Shown here one piece after another: positions 55,066-63,600 of a DNA stretch of 64,000 nucleotides. The translations under genes and the position numbers were made by a program. How positions within the stretch are numbered: the first letter of the stretch is position 1; each line of letters starts with the position of its first letter. The notes beneath the pieces were generated by a model, which saw only the letters and a list, made by a program, of their open reading frames with translations, did not search any database and was not told the DNA's origin. Origin of the DNA: Chloroflexota bacterium (GTDB lineage Bacteria > Chloroflexota > Anaerolineae > Anaerolineales > Anaerolineaceae); contig JAKPNN010000019.1 of NCBI GenBank assembly GCA_029548365.1, positions 31,971 through 95,970 on the forward strand, written 5' to 3'.

Positions 55066-55145
55066 CAAGGAAAAAGGAAAAATGTGGATTTCATCTATCA
55101 GGTATTCCCTGAGGATGGTATCTTTGAATGATGGAGAGTTTGATT

Positions 55146-55571
55146 GTGAATAAAACATATGTACCTAAAGGCCAAGTTGAGCGAGAGTGGTTGTTGGTGG
55201 ATGCCGAAGGGCAAAACCTGGGCCGCCTGGCGACAAAGATTGCCCAGTTATTGTTAGGAAAACATCGCCCGGATTACACGCCTGGCGTACTGATGGGCGC
55301 CAACGTGGTGGTGATCAACGCTGAAAAGGTGGAAGTTTTCCCCACTCGCCTGGAGAGCAAGGTGTATTACCATCACTCCGGTTATCCCGGAGGTATTAAA
55401 GAAATCAACCTGAAACGCCAGTTTGAAAAATTTCCCGAAAGGGTGATCGAGAAGGCAGTTTGGGGGATGATTCCCAAGAATAAATTGGGTCGCAGGCAGT
55501 ATAAGAACCTGCATGTTTATGCAGGACCGAAACATCCGCACTATGCACAACAACCCGAATTGTTTGAGTAA
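55146..55571 (+). CDS. rplM: 50S ribosomal protein L13
   Basis: About 141 residues from a GTG that gives [22 protein letters not shown], with GGAGAG 8 bases upstream; an ATG at 55128 would add six unusual residues. [22 protein letters not shown] and [12 protein letters not shown] mark L13. Partner rpsI follows after 17 bases. Confidence 0.96.
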   Translation: MNKTYVPKGQVEREWLLVDAEGQNLGRLATKIAQLLLGKHRPDYTPGVLMGANVVVINAEKVEVFPTRLESKVYYHHSGYPGGIKEINLKRQFEKFPERVIEKAVWGMIPKNKLGRRQYKNLHVYAGPKHPHYAQQPELFE

Positions 55572-55588
55572 GAGGAGAGATCGACTGT

Positions 55589-55984
55589 ATGGATAATCGA
55601 TATTACGAAGGTGTTGGCCGGCGAAAACAGAGTTCTGCGCGTGTACGCGTGATAGCTGGCTCCGGCGTGTTTACCGTCAACGGCAAGGAAATCGAGGCGT
55701 TTTTTACCCGCCTGGGCGACGCATCGGAAATCGTTAATGCGTTCGCGGTTGCGAACCATGCAAAGAATAAATTCGATGTTAGCGTCCTGGTGCAGGGCGG
55801 CGGCGTGACCGGTCAGCGAGACGCTGTCAAATTAGGCCTGGCCCGCGCACTGGTAAAAATGGACGAGGAATTGCGCTCGCCCTTACGCCAAAGCGGTTAC
55901 CTGACGCGTGATCCACGTGTGAAAGAACGCAAGAAACCCGGCCTCAAACGAGCCCGCAAGGCACCCACCTACACCAAGCGTTAA
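55589..55984 (+). CDS. rpsI: 30S ribosomal protein S9
   Basis: 131 residues; YYEGVGRRKQSSARVRVIAGSG, VQGGGVTGQRDAVKLGLARAL and the basic tail RDPRVKERKKPGLKRARKAPTYTKR, whose terminal Arg reaches the P-site tRNA (here Lys-Arg end). Confidence 0.98.
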   Translation: MDNRYYEGVGRRKQSSARVRVIAGSGVFTVNGKEIEAFFTRLGDASEIVNAFAVANHAKNKFDVSVLVQGGGVTGQRDAVKLGLARALVKMDEELRSPLRQSGYLTRDPRVKERKKPGLKRARKAPTYTKR

Positions 55985-56103
55985 TCGCTCCAGCCTGTGG
56001 ACTGGATGCCGTGCTGACCTGGTTTCAGAGCCTGGCTGTTGGAGTAACGCCTGCAGTTTGGCCTGATTCGACCAAACACACACAAAACAAGACCAATATT
56101 GTG

Positions 56104-56134
56104 CATAGAGACGTTTTAACAAAACGTCTCTATG
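56104..56134. repeat. 14-bp perfect palindrome between rpsI and mazG
   Basis: Arms CATAGAGACGTTTT and AAAACGTCTCTATG with a 3-base loop. It could end the ribosomal operon, but it is followed by GGGTTAAAAAAC rather than a T-run. It also has the form of a dispersed intergenic repeat of the REP/BIME type. Confidence 0.6.
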
Positions 56135-56161
56135 GGTTAAAAAACTGAATTGAGAAGAAAA

Positions 56162-57655
56162 ATGACAGAGAATGAGGGCAAAGGGTTTCGAACAGGCATT
56201 ACCTTGTTGGGACTGGGTCCGGGCGACCCGGCTGCCCTGACACGCAGAACCTGGTACTGGCTGGAGGGAATTGACACTCTGTATCTGCGTACGGAGCATC
56301 ACCCCAGCGTCTCACACCTGCCGACACATCTGGTCATCGAGAGCTTTGACCCGTTTTACGAGCGCTACGATGATTTTGAAGCCGTCTATGAAGCAATTGT
56401 TGAGAAAATTCTTCACCTGGGGATGAACACGAGGGTCACTTACGGCGTGCCCGGGCACCCGTTCGTGGCTGAGGCAACCTGCCCCGAAATCGCCCGGCGG
56501 GCAAACCAGGCTGGCATCCCTGTGCAGGTGATTGACGGCTTGAGCTTTTTAGAGCCGACATGGCGTGCCCTGGGCGTGGACCCTTTTCCAAACACAAGCC
56601 TGGCAGACGCGCTTGAGATCGCCATGCGCCAGACGCCGGGTTTTCCGCCCTCATCGCCGGCTTTGATCGCGCAAATCTATGACCGGGATGTGGCTGCCGG
56701 AGTCAAGCTGACCCTGATGGCAGCTTACCCGGATGAGCACCCGGTGTTTCTTGTCCATTGCGCGGGAACCGATTCTGAGATCGTGGAAGAACTCCCCCTG
56801 CATGAGATCGATAAAAGCCCGCATATTCGACTGCTCAGCTCGTTATACGTTCCGGCGCTCTCACCGCAGGCTTCATTTGAGGCTTTCCAGGAGGTGATTG
56901 CCCGGTTGCGAGCGCCCGAAGGCTGTCCCTGGGACTGCGAGCAGACGCACCTGAGCCTGCGACCCTTTTTGCTGGAGGAAGCTTACGAAACCCTGGACGC
57001 GCTGGACCGGGAGGATATGGTCGACCTGGCGGAGGAGTTGGGCGACTTATTGCTGCAAATCCTGCTTCACGCCCAGATTGCTGCAGAACAGGGTCATTTC
57101 AATATCCATGATGTGATTGAAGGCATCGCGAACAAGTTGATCCGGCGGCATCCACACGTCTTCTCGGGAAGGGCTGTAGACGGAGTGCAGGGCGTGATCC
57201 GCAGTTGGGAAGAAATCAAAGCTGAGGAACGCCAGGCGCATGAAGTTGGCGAGAAAAGCGGCCTCCTTGACGGTGTTCCGACCGCGCTGCCGGCACTCCT
57301 ACAGGCTGAACACATCATTGAAAGAGTCAGCCGGGTGGGTTTCCAGGGCTTATCTGCCCTGGGTGAGTTGGATACCATCCGGGACAGGCTGGAAGTGTTG
57401 GAAGCGCCGCAAGCAGAGGCAAAACAGGAGATGTTTGGTGAACTTTTGCTGGGGCTGACCAGTCTGGCGCATCGCTTTGATATTGACGCAGAATCTGCCC
57501 TGCGGGAAGCTTTGAATCGCTTTAGAGTTCGGTTTGGGGTGATGGAGGCAGAGGCACTGGCGACCGGGAAGAAATTAATCGACCTTTCAACAGAAGAGCT
57601 TAGCCAGCGCTGGGACCAGGCGCCGGACGCTGGACAAGAACAGGCGGCGGTATGA
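56162..57655 (+). CDS. mazG: MazG-type nucleotide pyrophosphohydrolase fused to a tetrapyrrole-methylase-like domain
   Basis: About 497 residues. Residues to about 225 form a methylase-like domain (ITLLGLGPGDPAALTRR; YGVPGHPFVAEAT). The second half is MazG: RLRAPEGCPWDCEQTHLSLRPFLLEEAYETLDALD, with metal ligands in LAEELGDLLLQILLHAQIA, then a second, degenerate helical half. It hydrolyses non-canonical or excess NTPs. YabN of Bacillus has the same layout. The ATG at 56162 is chosen; a TTG at 56150 is weaker. The end overlaps murJ by 4 bases. Confidence 0.92.
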   Translation: MTENEGKGFRTGITLLGLGPGDPAALTRRTWYWLEGIDTLYLRTEHHPSVSHLPTHLVIESFDPFYERYDDFEAVYEAIVEKILHLGMNTRVTYGVPGHPFVAEATCPEIARRANQAGIPVQVIDGLSFLEPTWRALGVDPFPNTSLADALEIAMRQTPGFPPSSPALIAQIYDRDVAAGVKLTLMAAYPDEHPVFLVHCAGTDSEIVEELPLHEIDKSPHIRLLSSLYVPALSPQASFEAFQEVIARLRAPEGCPWDCEQTHLSLRPFLLEEAYETLDALDREDMVDLAEELGDLLLQILLHAQIAAEQGHFNIHDVIEGIANKLIRRHPHVFSGRAVDGVQGVIRSWEEIKAEERQAHEVGEKSGLLDGVPTALPALLQAEHIIERVSRVGFQGLSALGELDTIRDRLEVLEAPQAEAKQEMFGELLLGLTSLAHRFDIDAESALREALNRFRVRFGVMEAEALATGKKLIDLSTEELSQRWDQAPDAGQEQAAV

Positions 57656-59250
57656 ACGAACCGACCAGAACCTCATCGAGCGCTAACCAGCAGATCGCCC
57701 GTGCTACCGGCACGGTGATGGCAGCCTTTGTGATTTGTAACCTGGTCGGGTTGGCGCGAGGAATGGTGATCACGCGTGCTTTTGGCACCTCGTTGGAATT
57801 CGATTCCTTCAATGCGGCCAACCGCATCGTGGAATTGCTGTTCAACCTGGTGGCTGGGGGGGCTTTGGGCTCGGCCTTTATCCCCATGTTCACGGGTTTC
57901 CTGGCTAAAGAAGACCGGGAAGGCGCCTGGCGGCTGGCCTCGGGTGTGATCAACCTGGTGTTCCTGACTCTGGTGATCATCAGTGTTTTGGCGTGGATCT
58001 TCGCGCCGCAGATTGTGTCCGACGGGCTGTTTTTGCTGGTGCCTGAGTCGGACCCGGTGCAGGAGGCGCTGACCGTGCAGCTCTTCCGCATTATGCTGCC
58101 CTCGGTGATCCTGTTTGGCATCAGCGGGCTGGTGATGGGCATCCTGAACGCCCACCAGAACTTCCTGATTCCCTCGATGGCGCCGGCATTGTACTCCCTG
58201 GGGATGATTGCTGGAACGCTGTTCTTGCGCGAGGACTGGGGCATTCAGCGCCTGGCGATCGGTGTGGTGTTGGGTGCCCTGCTGCATCTGCTGATCAAAA
58301 TCCCTGCTTTGCGGCGGCTGCCAGGGCGGGCATTCCATGCCTATTTGGGTTTAAAGGACCGCGCCGTGGTGGAGGTGTTCAGGTTGATGGGGCCGCGCTT
58401 GCTGGGGGTGGCTGTTGTGCAGATGAACTTTATCGTCAACACGATCATCGCCCTGGGACAGCCGGAGGGCAGCGTTTCAGCCGTTGTTTTGGCTTTCAGC
58501 CTGATGCTGATGCCGCAGATGGCTGTAGCGCAATCAGCGGCAATTGCCTCGCTGCCGACCTTTTCTGCCCAGGTGGCGCTGGGGCGAATCGACGAGATGC
58601 GCCGCTCGCTGGCTTCCACGCTGCGGGCGATCATCCTGCTCTCGCTGCCGGCGTCGGTCGGTTTGATTTTGCTGCGCTATCCGCTGGTGCAGCTTTTGTA
58701 TCAGCGGGGTGAGTTCACCGCCCGCTCGACGGAGATGGTGGCGTGGGCGTTGCTGTGGTACGCAGCCGGGCTGGTCGGGCATGCGCTGGTGGAGATTCTT
58801 TCACGGGCGTTTTACGCCCTGCATGATACGCGCACCCCGGTCATTGTGGGGGTGACCGCCATGGGCTTGAATATCGGTCTCAGCCTGGGATTTTCGGCCT
58901 GGTTTGCGCAAATCGGGTGGATGCCGCATGGCGGGTTGGCGCTGGCCAACTCGGTGGCGACCGGCTTGGAGTCGATTGCCCTGGTGATTTTGATCCGCAG
59001 GAAGCTGGACGGGTTGGAGGGGGGATATGTGTGGCAAGGTGTGGGCGTCAGTGCGGCAGGGACGGCGTTGATGGCCGCGGGTGTGCTGGGATGGCGCGCC
59101 CTGGTCGGCGGAGGGTCGCTCGTTGTGGAGCTATTTGGCGCGCTGGGGTTGGGGGTGATAGTTTACATGGGGCTGATGTGGGTGGTAAAGGTGCCTGAGC
59201 TGAGGGGGATGGTGAGGGCGGTGATGCAGAGGATAAAGAAAAACAAGTAG
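57652..59250 (+). CDS. murJ: lipid II flippase MurJ (MviN family)
   Basis: 532 residues with about 14 membrane segments. GLARGMVITRAFGTSLEFDSFNAANRIVELLFNLVAGGALGSAFIPMFTGFL is the MurJ N-terminal core with its charged cavity residues; LYQRGEFTARSTEMVAWALLWYAAGLVGHALVEILSRAFYALHDTRTP is the central motif. It flips the peptidoglycan precursor. Start overlaps the mazG stop. Its presence shows a peptidoglycan-making cell. Confidence 0.95.
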   Translation: MNEPTRTSSSANQQIARATGTVMAAFVICNLVGLARGMVITRAFGTSLEFDSFNAANRIVELLFNLVAGGALGSAFIPMFTGFLAKEDREGAWRLASGVINLVFLTLVIISVLAWIFAPQIVSDGLFLLVPESDPVQEALTVQLFRIMLPSVILFGISGLVMGILNAHQNFLIPSMAPALYSLGMIAGTLFLREDWGIQRLAIGVVLGALLHLLIKIPALRRLPGRAFHAYLGLKDRAVVEVFRLMGPRLLGVAVVQMNFIVNTIIALGQPEGSVSAVVLAFSLMLMPQMAVAQSAAIASLPTFSAQVALGRIDEMRRSLASTLRAIILLSLPASVGLILLRYPLVQLLYQRGEFTARSTEMVAWALLWYAAGLVGHALVEILSRAFYALHDTRTPVIVGVTAMGLNIGLSLGFSAWFAQIGWMPHGGLALANSVATGLESIALVILIRRKLDGLEGGYVWQGVGVSAAGTALMAAGVLGWRALVGGGSLVVELFGALGLGVIVYMGLMWVVKVPELRGMVRAVMQRIKKNK

Positions 59251-59374
59251 GGTGGGTTGGCGGGTGGTTGGCTAATCAAGATTCTTCTTGCAGAGGCAAC
59301 CGTTCGAAATTCAATTTATCGTTATAATTCTATACACACTTCAAGCTTGTTCCGCAACAAGGAGAATTAATCCC

Positions 59375-60829
59375 ATGGCTGAATCAAAATCCGGTGTACA
59401 AATCAGTACCAAGGCCTTTTTGCAGGCGCTGTTGATTATATTTGCTCTCATGATGCTTTCCGGGGTCCTCACCCGGGTGATCCCCTCGGGGCAGTATGTG
59501 CGGGTTGAAGAACCCGGCCGCGGCAAGGTGATTGTCCCGGACTCCTTCAGTTACACCGACCATCCTGGTCTGCCCGTCTGGCGCTGGTTCACCGCCCCGG
59601 TTGAGGTGTTCTTTTCAGCCGATGGGGGCACCATTGCGGGCGTGATCGTCTTCATCCTGCTGGTGGGTGTGGCCTTCGCAGTGATGGAACGCAGCGGTAT
59701 TCTCAGTTTTGTCCTGGCGGCGATCGTGCGGCGCTTTGGCGATAAAAAATACTCCCTGCTGCTTGTGCTGACTTTTTTCTTCATGGCTCTGGGCGGGTTT
59801 TTTGGCTTGCTGGAGGAGGTGGTGCCCCTGGTGCCGATTATGATCGTGCTGGCGTATTCCCTGGGCTGGGATTCACTCACCGGTCTGGGAATGTCGGCTC
59901 TGGCAACAAATGTGGGCTTTTCGATGGCGGTGTTTAACTTCTTTACGATCGGTATCGCCCAGCAACTGGCCGGACTACCCTTGTTTTCGGGTTGGGCGCC
60001 GCGCGTGGTTTTGTTTTTCGCTGTGTATGCGATAGTGGCGGTGTTTCTTACCCGCCACGCAAAAAAGGTAGATGCGGACCCCCACCGGTCACCGGTATTC
60101 CTCGAGGACCGCGAGGAAAAACCGAGGCTCACTGCAGACCAAGACCTTGTGGCAGACCGGGATGATCCACGCTTGAAGCGGGCAGCAATTTTCATGGCGG
60201 CTTGTTTTGGGCTGGTTCTGGTGTTGGTGATGACATTTTCGTGGATCGAGGGGCTGAACGCCCTGGCGATGCCGCTTTCGGGGTTGTTATTCCTGGTAGG
60301 CGGTGTTGGGGCAGGCTTGATCGCCGGGATTGGCAAGGGGGGCTGGAAGGCAGCCTGGGAGGGGTTTCTGGGCATCGCGCCTGCCATCCCGCTGTTGATG
60401 ATGGCTGCCAGTATCAAGCTGATCATCTCTTCAGGCGGAATTCTTGATACCATGTTGTATGTTGCCTCCGGGCGTTTTTCGGGCACGAGCCCCCTGGTTT
60501 CAGCGTTATTGATCTACGCGGTGACGTTGGTGCTGGAGCTGTTTGTCAGCTCGGGTTCAGCCAAGGCTCTGATGGTTATCCCGTTGATCATGCCCCTGGC
60601 TGACCTTGTAGGTGTCAACCGGCAGATCGCAGTGAGTGCGTATGCCTTCGGAGACGGCTTTTCGAACATGGTCTACCCGACCAATGCACTGCTGCTGATT
60701 GTGCTCAGCCTGACGGTGATCCCCTATACCAAATGGCTAAAGTGGGTGCTGCGACTGTGGGTGATTATTTTTCCACTGACGGTGATCTTTCTGGCGCTGG
60801 CGGTGGCTTTCAATTATGGGCCGTTTTGA
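59375..60829 (+). CDS. YfcC/DcuC-type carboxylate carrier
   Basis: About 484 residues with 11-13 membrane segments. VLTRVIPSGQYVR in the N-terminal part, FFMALGGFFGLLEEVVPLVPI and ELFVSSGSAKALMVIPLIMPLADLVGVNRQIAVSAYAFGDGFSNMVYPTNALLLI are the YfcC family signatures. Substrates are thought to be dicarboxylates, arginine/ornithine or peptides; none can be named here. The ATG has AAGGAG upstream; TATAAT lies at 59323-59328. A charged cytoplasmic loop (KKVDADPHRSP) splits the two halves. Confidence 0.85.
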   Translation: MAESKSGVQISTKAFLQALLIIFALMMLSGVLTRVIPSGQYVRVEEPGRGKVIVPDSFSYTDHPGLPVWRWFTAPVEVFFSADGGTIAGVIVFILLVGVAFAVMERSGILSFVLAAIVRRFGDKKYSLLLVLTFFFMALGGFFGLLEEVVPLVPIMIVLAYSLGWDSLTGLGMSALATNVGFSMAVFNFFTIGIAQQLAGLPLFSGWAPRVVLFFAVYAIVAVFLTRHAKKVDADPHRSPVFLEDREEKPRLTADQDLVADRDDPRLKRAAIFMAACFGLVLVLVMTFSWIEGLNALAMPLSGLLFLVGGVGAGLIAGIGKGGWKAAWEGFLGIAPAIPLLMMAASIKLIISSGGILDTMLYVASGRFSGTSPLVSALLIYAVTLVLELFVSSGSAKALMVIPLIMPLADLVGVNRQIAVSAYAFGDGFSNMVYPTNALLLIVLSLTVIPYTKWLKWVLRLWVIIFPLTVIFLALAVAFNYGPF

Positions 60830-60834
60830 GGCGC

Positions 60835-60980
60835 TGACCCCACTTGCTGTGCGTCAGTCCCTTCCGCTATGCTGCTCCCACTCGCCGCGCTCGGGGACGA
60901 TGAGGGGTTTCGCTGTGCTTCAGGAACTGCGTAGCTGGTAGAACTTAGAACGTAGAGCTTTGAACTTGAAACGAGTCAAT
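60835..60980. repeat. dispersed repeat copy 1, left flank of the MFS-LuxR pair
   Basis: Contains CTTGCTGTGCGTCAG, CCCTTCCGCT and GGGACGATGA, close to the copies at 62787-62861 and 62960-63068, followed by heptamer-like GTAGCTGGTAGAACTTAGAA. It is degenerate and has no credible reading frame. Confidence 0.55.
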
Positions 60981-61044
60981 GTTCGCCATGTTCTTTTTTC
61001 CATCCTACGAATAACAACTTTCAATTCCTGCTCCCAAATGAAGT

Positions 61045-61050
61045 TATAAT
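61045..61050 (+). promoter_or_regulatory. -10 element of a leaderless MFS gene
   Basis: A perfect TATAAT ends 7 bases before the A of the MFS start codon, so transcription should begin at or next to the ATG. No ribosome site exists upstream. Confidence 0.6.
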
Positions 61051-61057
61051 AACCCGC

Positions 61058-62275
61058 ATGTTGACTCGTCTGCGCAGCGATTTCGCTGATACCCCCCGGC
61101 AGTTCTGGCTGATGTTTTTTGGGATGATGTTTTCCACCATCGGGACTACGATGATCTGGCCGTTTCTGATGATCTATGCCAGCGAAACCCTGTCGCTGCC
61201 CCTGGTAACGGTGGCCAGCCTGATGACGATCAACGCCGGTACGGGGCTGGTTTCAGCAATCCTGGCGGGGCCGGTGATCGACCGGGTGGGGCGCAAGTGG
61301 GCCATGGTGGTCGGTTTACTCGGTGCAGGCATGGGGTATTTTCTGCTGAGCCGCGCCAATACCTATGCTGCGTTTGCGCTCATCCTGGGGTCCAGCGGGA
61401 TGTTTGGACCCTTATACAATGTGGGCACGGATGCCATGCTGGCAGACATGATCCCCATGGACAAACGCGCCGATGCCTATGCCCTGCTCCGCATGGCGCA
61501 CAATGTTGGTGTGGCGGCAGGGCCAGCGTTGGGCGGGTTCGTGCTGGCGCGCTCGTATCGATTTGGGATGTATGGTGCGGGTGCGGGATTGATCGTTTAC
61601 GGGTTGGCGCTGCTGTTTTTCGCTCGCGAAACGCTACCCGAAGGGGTTGCGGTGGAGAAATCTAACGTGCTGGGCCAGCTGCGCGGCTACTGGACGGCTC
61701 TGCAGGACCGGGCGTTTATGGGACTGGTGGGTGCATTCACCCTGCTGCACATGACAGCATCGATGATTTGGGTGCTCCTCTCGGTCTATTTAAAGACGCA
61801 ATTCGGCATCAGCGAACAGGTGTATGGTTGGCTGCCAACAACCAATGCCCTGATGGTGGTCTTCTTCCAGGTGCTGGTGACGCGTAAGATGAAGAAATAT
61901 CCCGATGTGCAGGTGATGACCTGGGGCGCAGTCTTTTATGTTTTTGCGCCGTTGACCATTGCACTTTCGAACAGCTTTTGGGGATTCTGGCTGGGCATGG
62001 TGATTATGACCGTGGGGGAACTGGTGGTGGTGCCGCGCTCCAGCGCATATGCCGCCAACCTGGCGCCGGTTGACAAGCGAGGGCGCTATATGAGCCTGTA
62101 TGGGCTGACCTGGAATGTGGCAGCAGGGATCAGTCCGGTGTTGGGCGGCCTGGTCAGCGATCAGATCGGCCCGAGGGCGCCCTGGACGTTTAGCGCGGTG
62201 ATCGGATTGCTGGCTGTGCTGGCCTTCCGCAGGTTGAAGAAATACCAGGCCAGCAAAGATGCTGCGATTTCTTAA
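61058..62275 (+). CDS. major facilitator superfamily transporter
   Basis: 405 residues with twelve predicted membrane segments. Motif A GPVIDRVGRKWAM lies in loop 2-3, and a related GGLVSDQIGPRAP in loop 10-11. The charged central loop (EGVAVEKSNV) separates the halves. Such proteins export drugs or metabolites; specificity is not visible. The gene probably has no 5' leader. It is followed after 101 bases by a LuxR-type regulator with an SOS-box promoter, with repeats on both sides of the pair. Confidence 0.9.
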   Translation: MLTRLRSDFADTPRQFWLMFFGMMFSTIGTTMIWPFLMIYASETLSLPLVTVASLMTINAGTGLVSAILAGPVIDRVGRKWAMVVGLLGAGMGYFLLSRANTYAAFALILGSSGMFGPLYNVGTDAMLADMIPMDKRADAYALLRMAHNVGVAAGPALGGFVLARSYRFGMYGAGAGLIVYGLALLFFARETLPEGVAVEKSNVLGQLRGYWTALQDRAFMGLVGAFTLLHMTASMIWVLLSVYLKTQFGISEQVYGWLPTTNALMVVFFQVLVTRKMKKYPDVQVMTWGAVFYVFAPLTIALSNSFWGFWLGMVIMTVGELVVVPRSSAYAANLAPVDKRGRYMSLYGLTWNVAAGISPVLGGLVSDQIGPRAPWTFSAVIGLLAVLAFRRLKKYQASKDAAIS

Positions 62276-62286
62276 GCTTTACCCCC

Positions 62287-62316
62287 TTGACAAATGATCC
62301 GTTAATTGCCTAAAAT
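62287..62316 (+). promoter_or_regulatory. promoter of the LuxR-type regulator gene
   Basis: TTGACA (62287-62292) and TAAAAT (62311-62316) are 18 bases apart. The predicted start falls inside the palindrome at 62318-62331. Confidence 0.68.
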
Positions 62317-62317
62317 T

Positions 62318-62331
62318 AGAACATATGTTCT
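62318..62331 (+). promoter_or_regulatory. SOS-box-like palindrome (LexA operator candidate)
   Basis: AGAACATATGTTCT, a perfect 14-base palindrome that fits GAAC-RNRY-GTTC, the core of the Gram-positive-type LexA site. It starts one base after the -10 element, where a repressor would block transcription. Confidence 0.6.
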
Positions 62332-62376
62332 GATTACGATTGAGCTGTTGTGCATGCTGCTCAGGAGGATGCTTAT

Positions 62377-62781
62377 ATGACAAGAGTTTTGATCTTTAAA
62401 ACACCGGACGCCTTCGGTGTTTTGGAGGTGGACGCGCCGGCTGAACGCATTGTCAGTGCGATCAATCGTGGCGACTGGGAGGCTTACCTGCCCGGCGAAC
62501 AGGGTCCGCTATATGCCCGGCAGCAGGGTGCAGTGGTGGTCGTGACGAACAGCGCATCGCTGCAGAAGGAAGATCTGCCCAAACTCAGCCGCCGCGAATA
62601 CCAGGTGCTGGTGCTGCTGGGCGATGGTCTGACCACGGCTGAGATCGCGCTGCGGCTGGGTCTGCGTCCGCGCACGGTGCGCGGTTATGTGGCCAGCATG
62701 AAGGTGCGCCTGGATGCGCAAAATATCCAGCAGCTGGTCGCTCGCGCCGTGGCTCTGGGGTTGTTCAGGCCAGAAATGTGA
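62377..62781 (+). CDS. small LuxR/GerE-type transcription regulator
   Basis: 134 residues: an N-terminal part of about 68 residues of no recognised family, then a GerE helix-turn-helix, LPKLSRREYQVLVLLGDGLTTAEIALRLGLRPRTVRGYVASMKVRL. There is no receiver or ligand domain, so it is either a stand-alone DNA-binding protein or controlled by its own amount. The ATG has CAGGAGG upstream. Its promoter holds an SOS-like palindrome, so DNA damage or autoregulation may control it. Confidence 0.85.
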   Translation: MTRVLIFKTPDAFGVLEVDAPAERIVSAINRGDWEAYLPGEQGPLYARQQGAVVVVTNSASLQKEDLPKLSRREYQVLVLLGDGLTTAEIALRLGLRPRTVRGYVASMKVRLDAQNIQQLVARAVALGLFRPEM

Positions 62782-62786
62782 TTCCG

Positions 62787-63193
62787 CTTGCTGTGCTTCA
62801 GCCCCTTCCGCTGCACTTCAGGGACGATGAAGCTCAAAGCTCAAAGCTCAAAGCTGAAAGGTGGTAGTTTGTCCCGCTCGCTGCGCTCGGGGATTGCATA
62901 GCTTGTAGTTGGTAGCTTGTAGCTTGTAGTTCGTAGCTCGTAGTTGATAGCTGATCCCGCTTCGCGTAGCACTCCCTGTGCCCTGCAAGGGTATTGAGCG
63001 CCTGCGCTTTAGCCCCTTCCGCTGCGCTTCAAGGACGATGAAGCTCAAGGCTCAAAGCTCAAAGCTGACCCCTAATTCCTGTTTCTTATTTCCTGATTCC
63101 TATTCCCTCATTTGTTCTGTAAACACGATTCAGGACGGATCCCCATTTACCATTCACTATGCACTATGCACTATTCACCTTTCACTATTCCCT
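62787..63193. repeat. repeat-rich gene-free stretch: dispersed repeat copies 2 and 3 plus three heptamer arrays
   Basis: Two copies of a unit CCCCTTCCGCTGC..CTTCA.GGACGATGAAGCTC (62801-62835 and 63013-63045) each run into tandem AAAGCTC heptamers. Between them lies GTAGCTTGTAGTT-type heptamers (62898-62952). Near the end CACTATG/CACTATT heptamers follow (63150-63193). No credible gene is present in these 400 bases. Confidence 0.75.
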
Positions 63194-63204
63194 ATATTAA
63201 AACC

Positions 63205-63240
63205 AAAGAGGCTGCTTTCTTCAAACAGCCTCCGGTTTGA
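63205..63240 (-). terminator. terminator of the ferredoxin gene
   Basis: On the minus strand GAGGCTG pairs with CAGCCTC around a 10-base loop, followed by TTTGGTTTT, about 20-55 bases after the ferredoxin stop. Confidence 0.75.
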
Positions 63241-63259
63241 GCGTTGGTTAATTGTATAA

Positions 63260-63454
63260 CTACTCTTCAATGATAATGATGGCTTCTTCTGGGCATTCTT
63301 CCACGGCTTCCCGCACAACCTCTTCATATTCTTCCGGGATCGGGTCAAGCAGAACCTCAGCGAAGGGCTCATTGGCTAAGCTGAAAACTTCGGGAGCCAG
63401 ACCTTCGCAAATACCACAGCCTAAGCACAGATCTTCATCAACTCTTACTCTCAT
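63260..63454 (-). CDS. small single-cluster ferredoxin
   Basis: A 64-residue ferredoxin. CLGCGICEGLAPEVF (Cys 13, 16, 19 approx.) plus a distal Cys in VEECPEEAI give the four ligands of one 4Fe-4S cluster, the Thermotoga/Desulfovibrio-type monocluster form, with a very acidic surface. TAGGAG lies upstream of the ATG; a TATAAT at 63558-63563 (minus strand) is a possible promoter. It is a free electron carrier; partner enzymes are not adjacent. Confidence 0.92.
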   Translation of the reverse strand: MRVRVDEDLCLGCGICEGLAPEVFSLANEPFAEVLLDPIPEEYEEVVREAVEECPEEAIIIIEE

Positions 63455-63600
63455 CAGTCATCTCCTAATCACTATTTGATCTAAGTTGGACAGGGGAAGA
63501 CCAGCCTGGCAGGCGATCTTCCAGTACCGAAAGGTACACTTGGATTAAATCCAGCGAAATTATACCACATGGTGTATTTATTGGTAGTGATTGTATGGGT

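Noticed and set aside
59551..60486. 311-codon reading frame opposite the YfcC-type carrier
   Set aside because: Low-complexity Ser/Thr/Pro/Arg composition typical of a shadow of a hydrophobic gene.
62787..63193. CRISPR array
   Set aside because: The repeats are short degenerate heptamers and dispersed units; there is no constant repeat with unique spacers and no cas gene.
63455..63600. Terminal inverted repeat of the transposase element
   Set aside because: The left end of the element lies outside the window, so no repeat pair can be matched.
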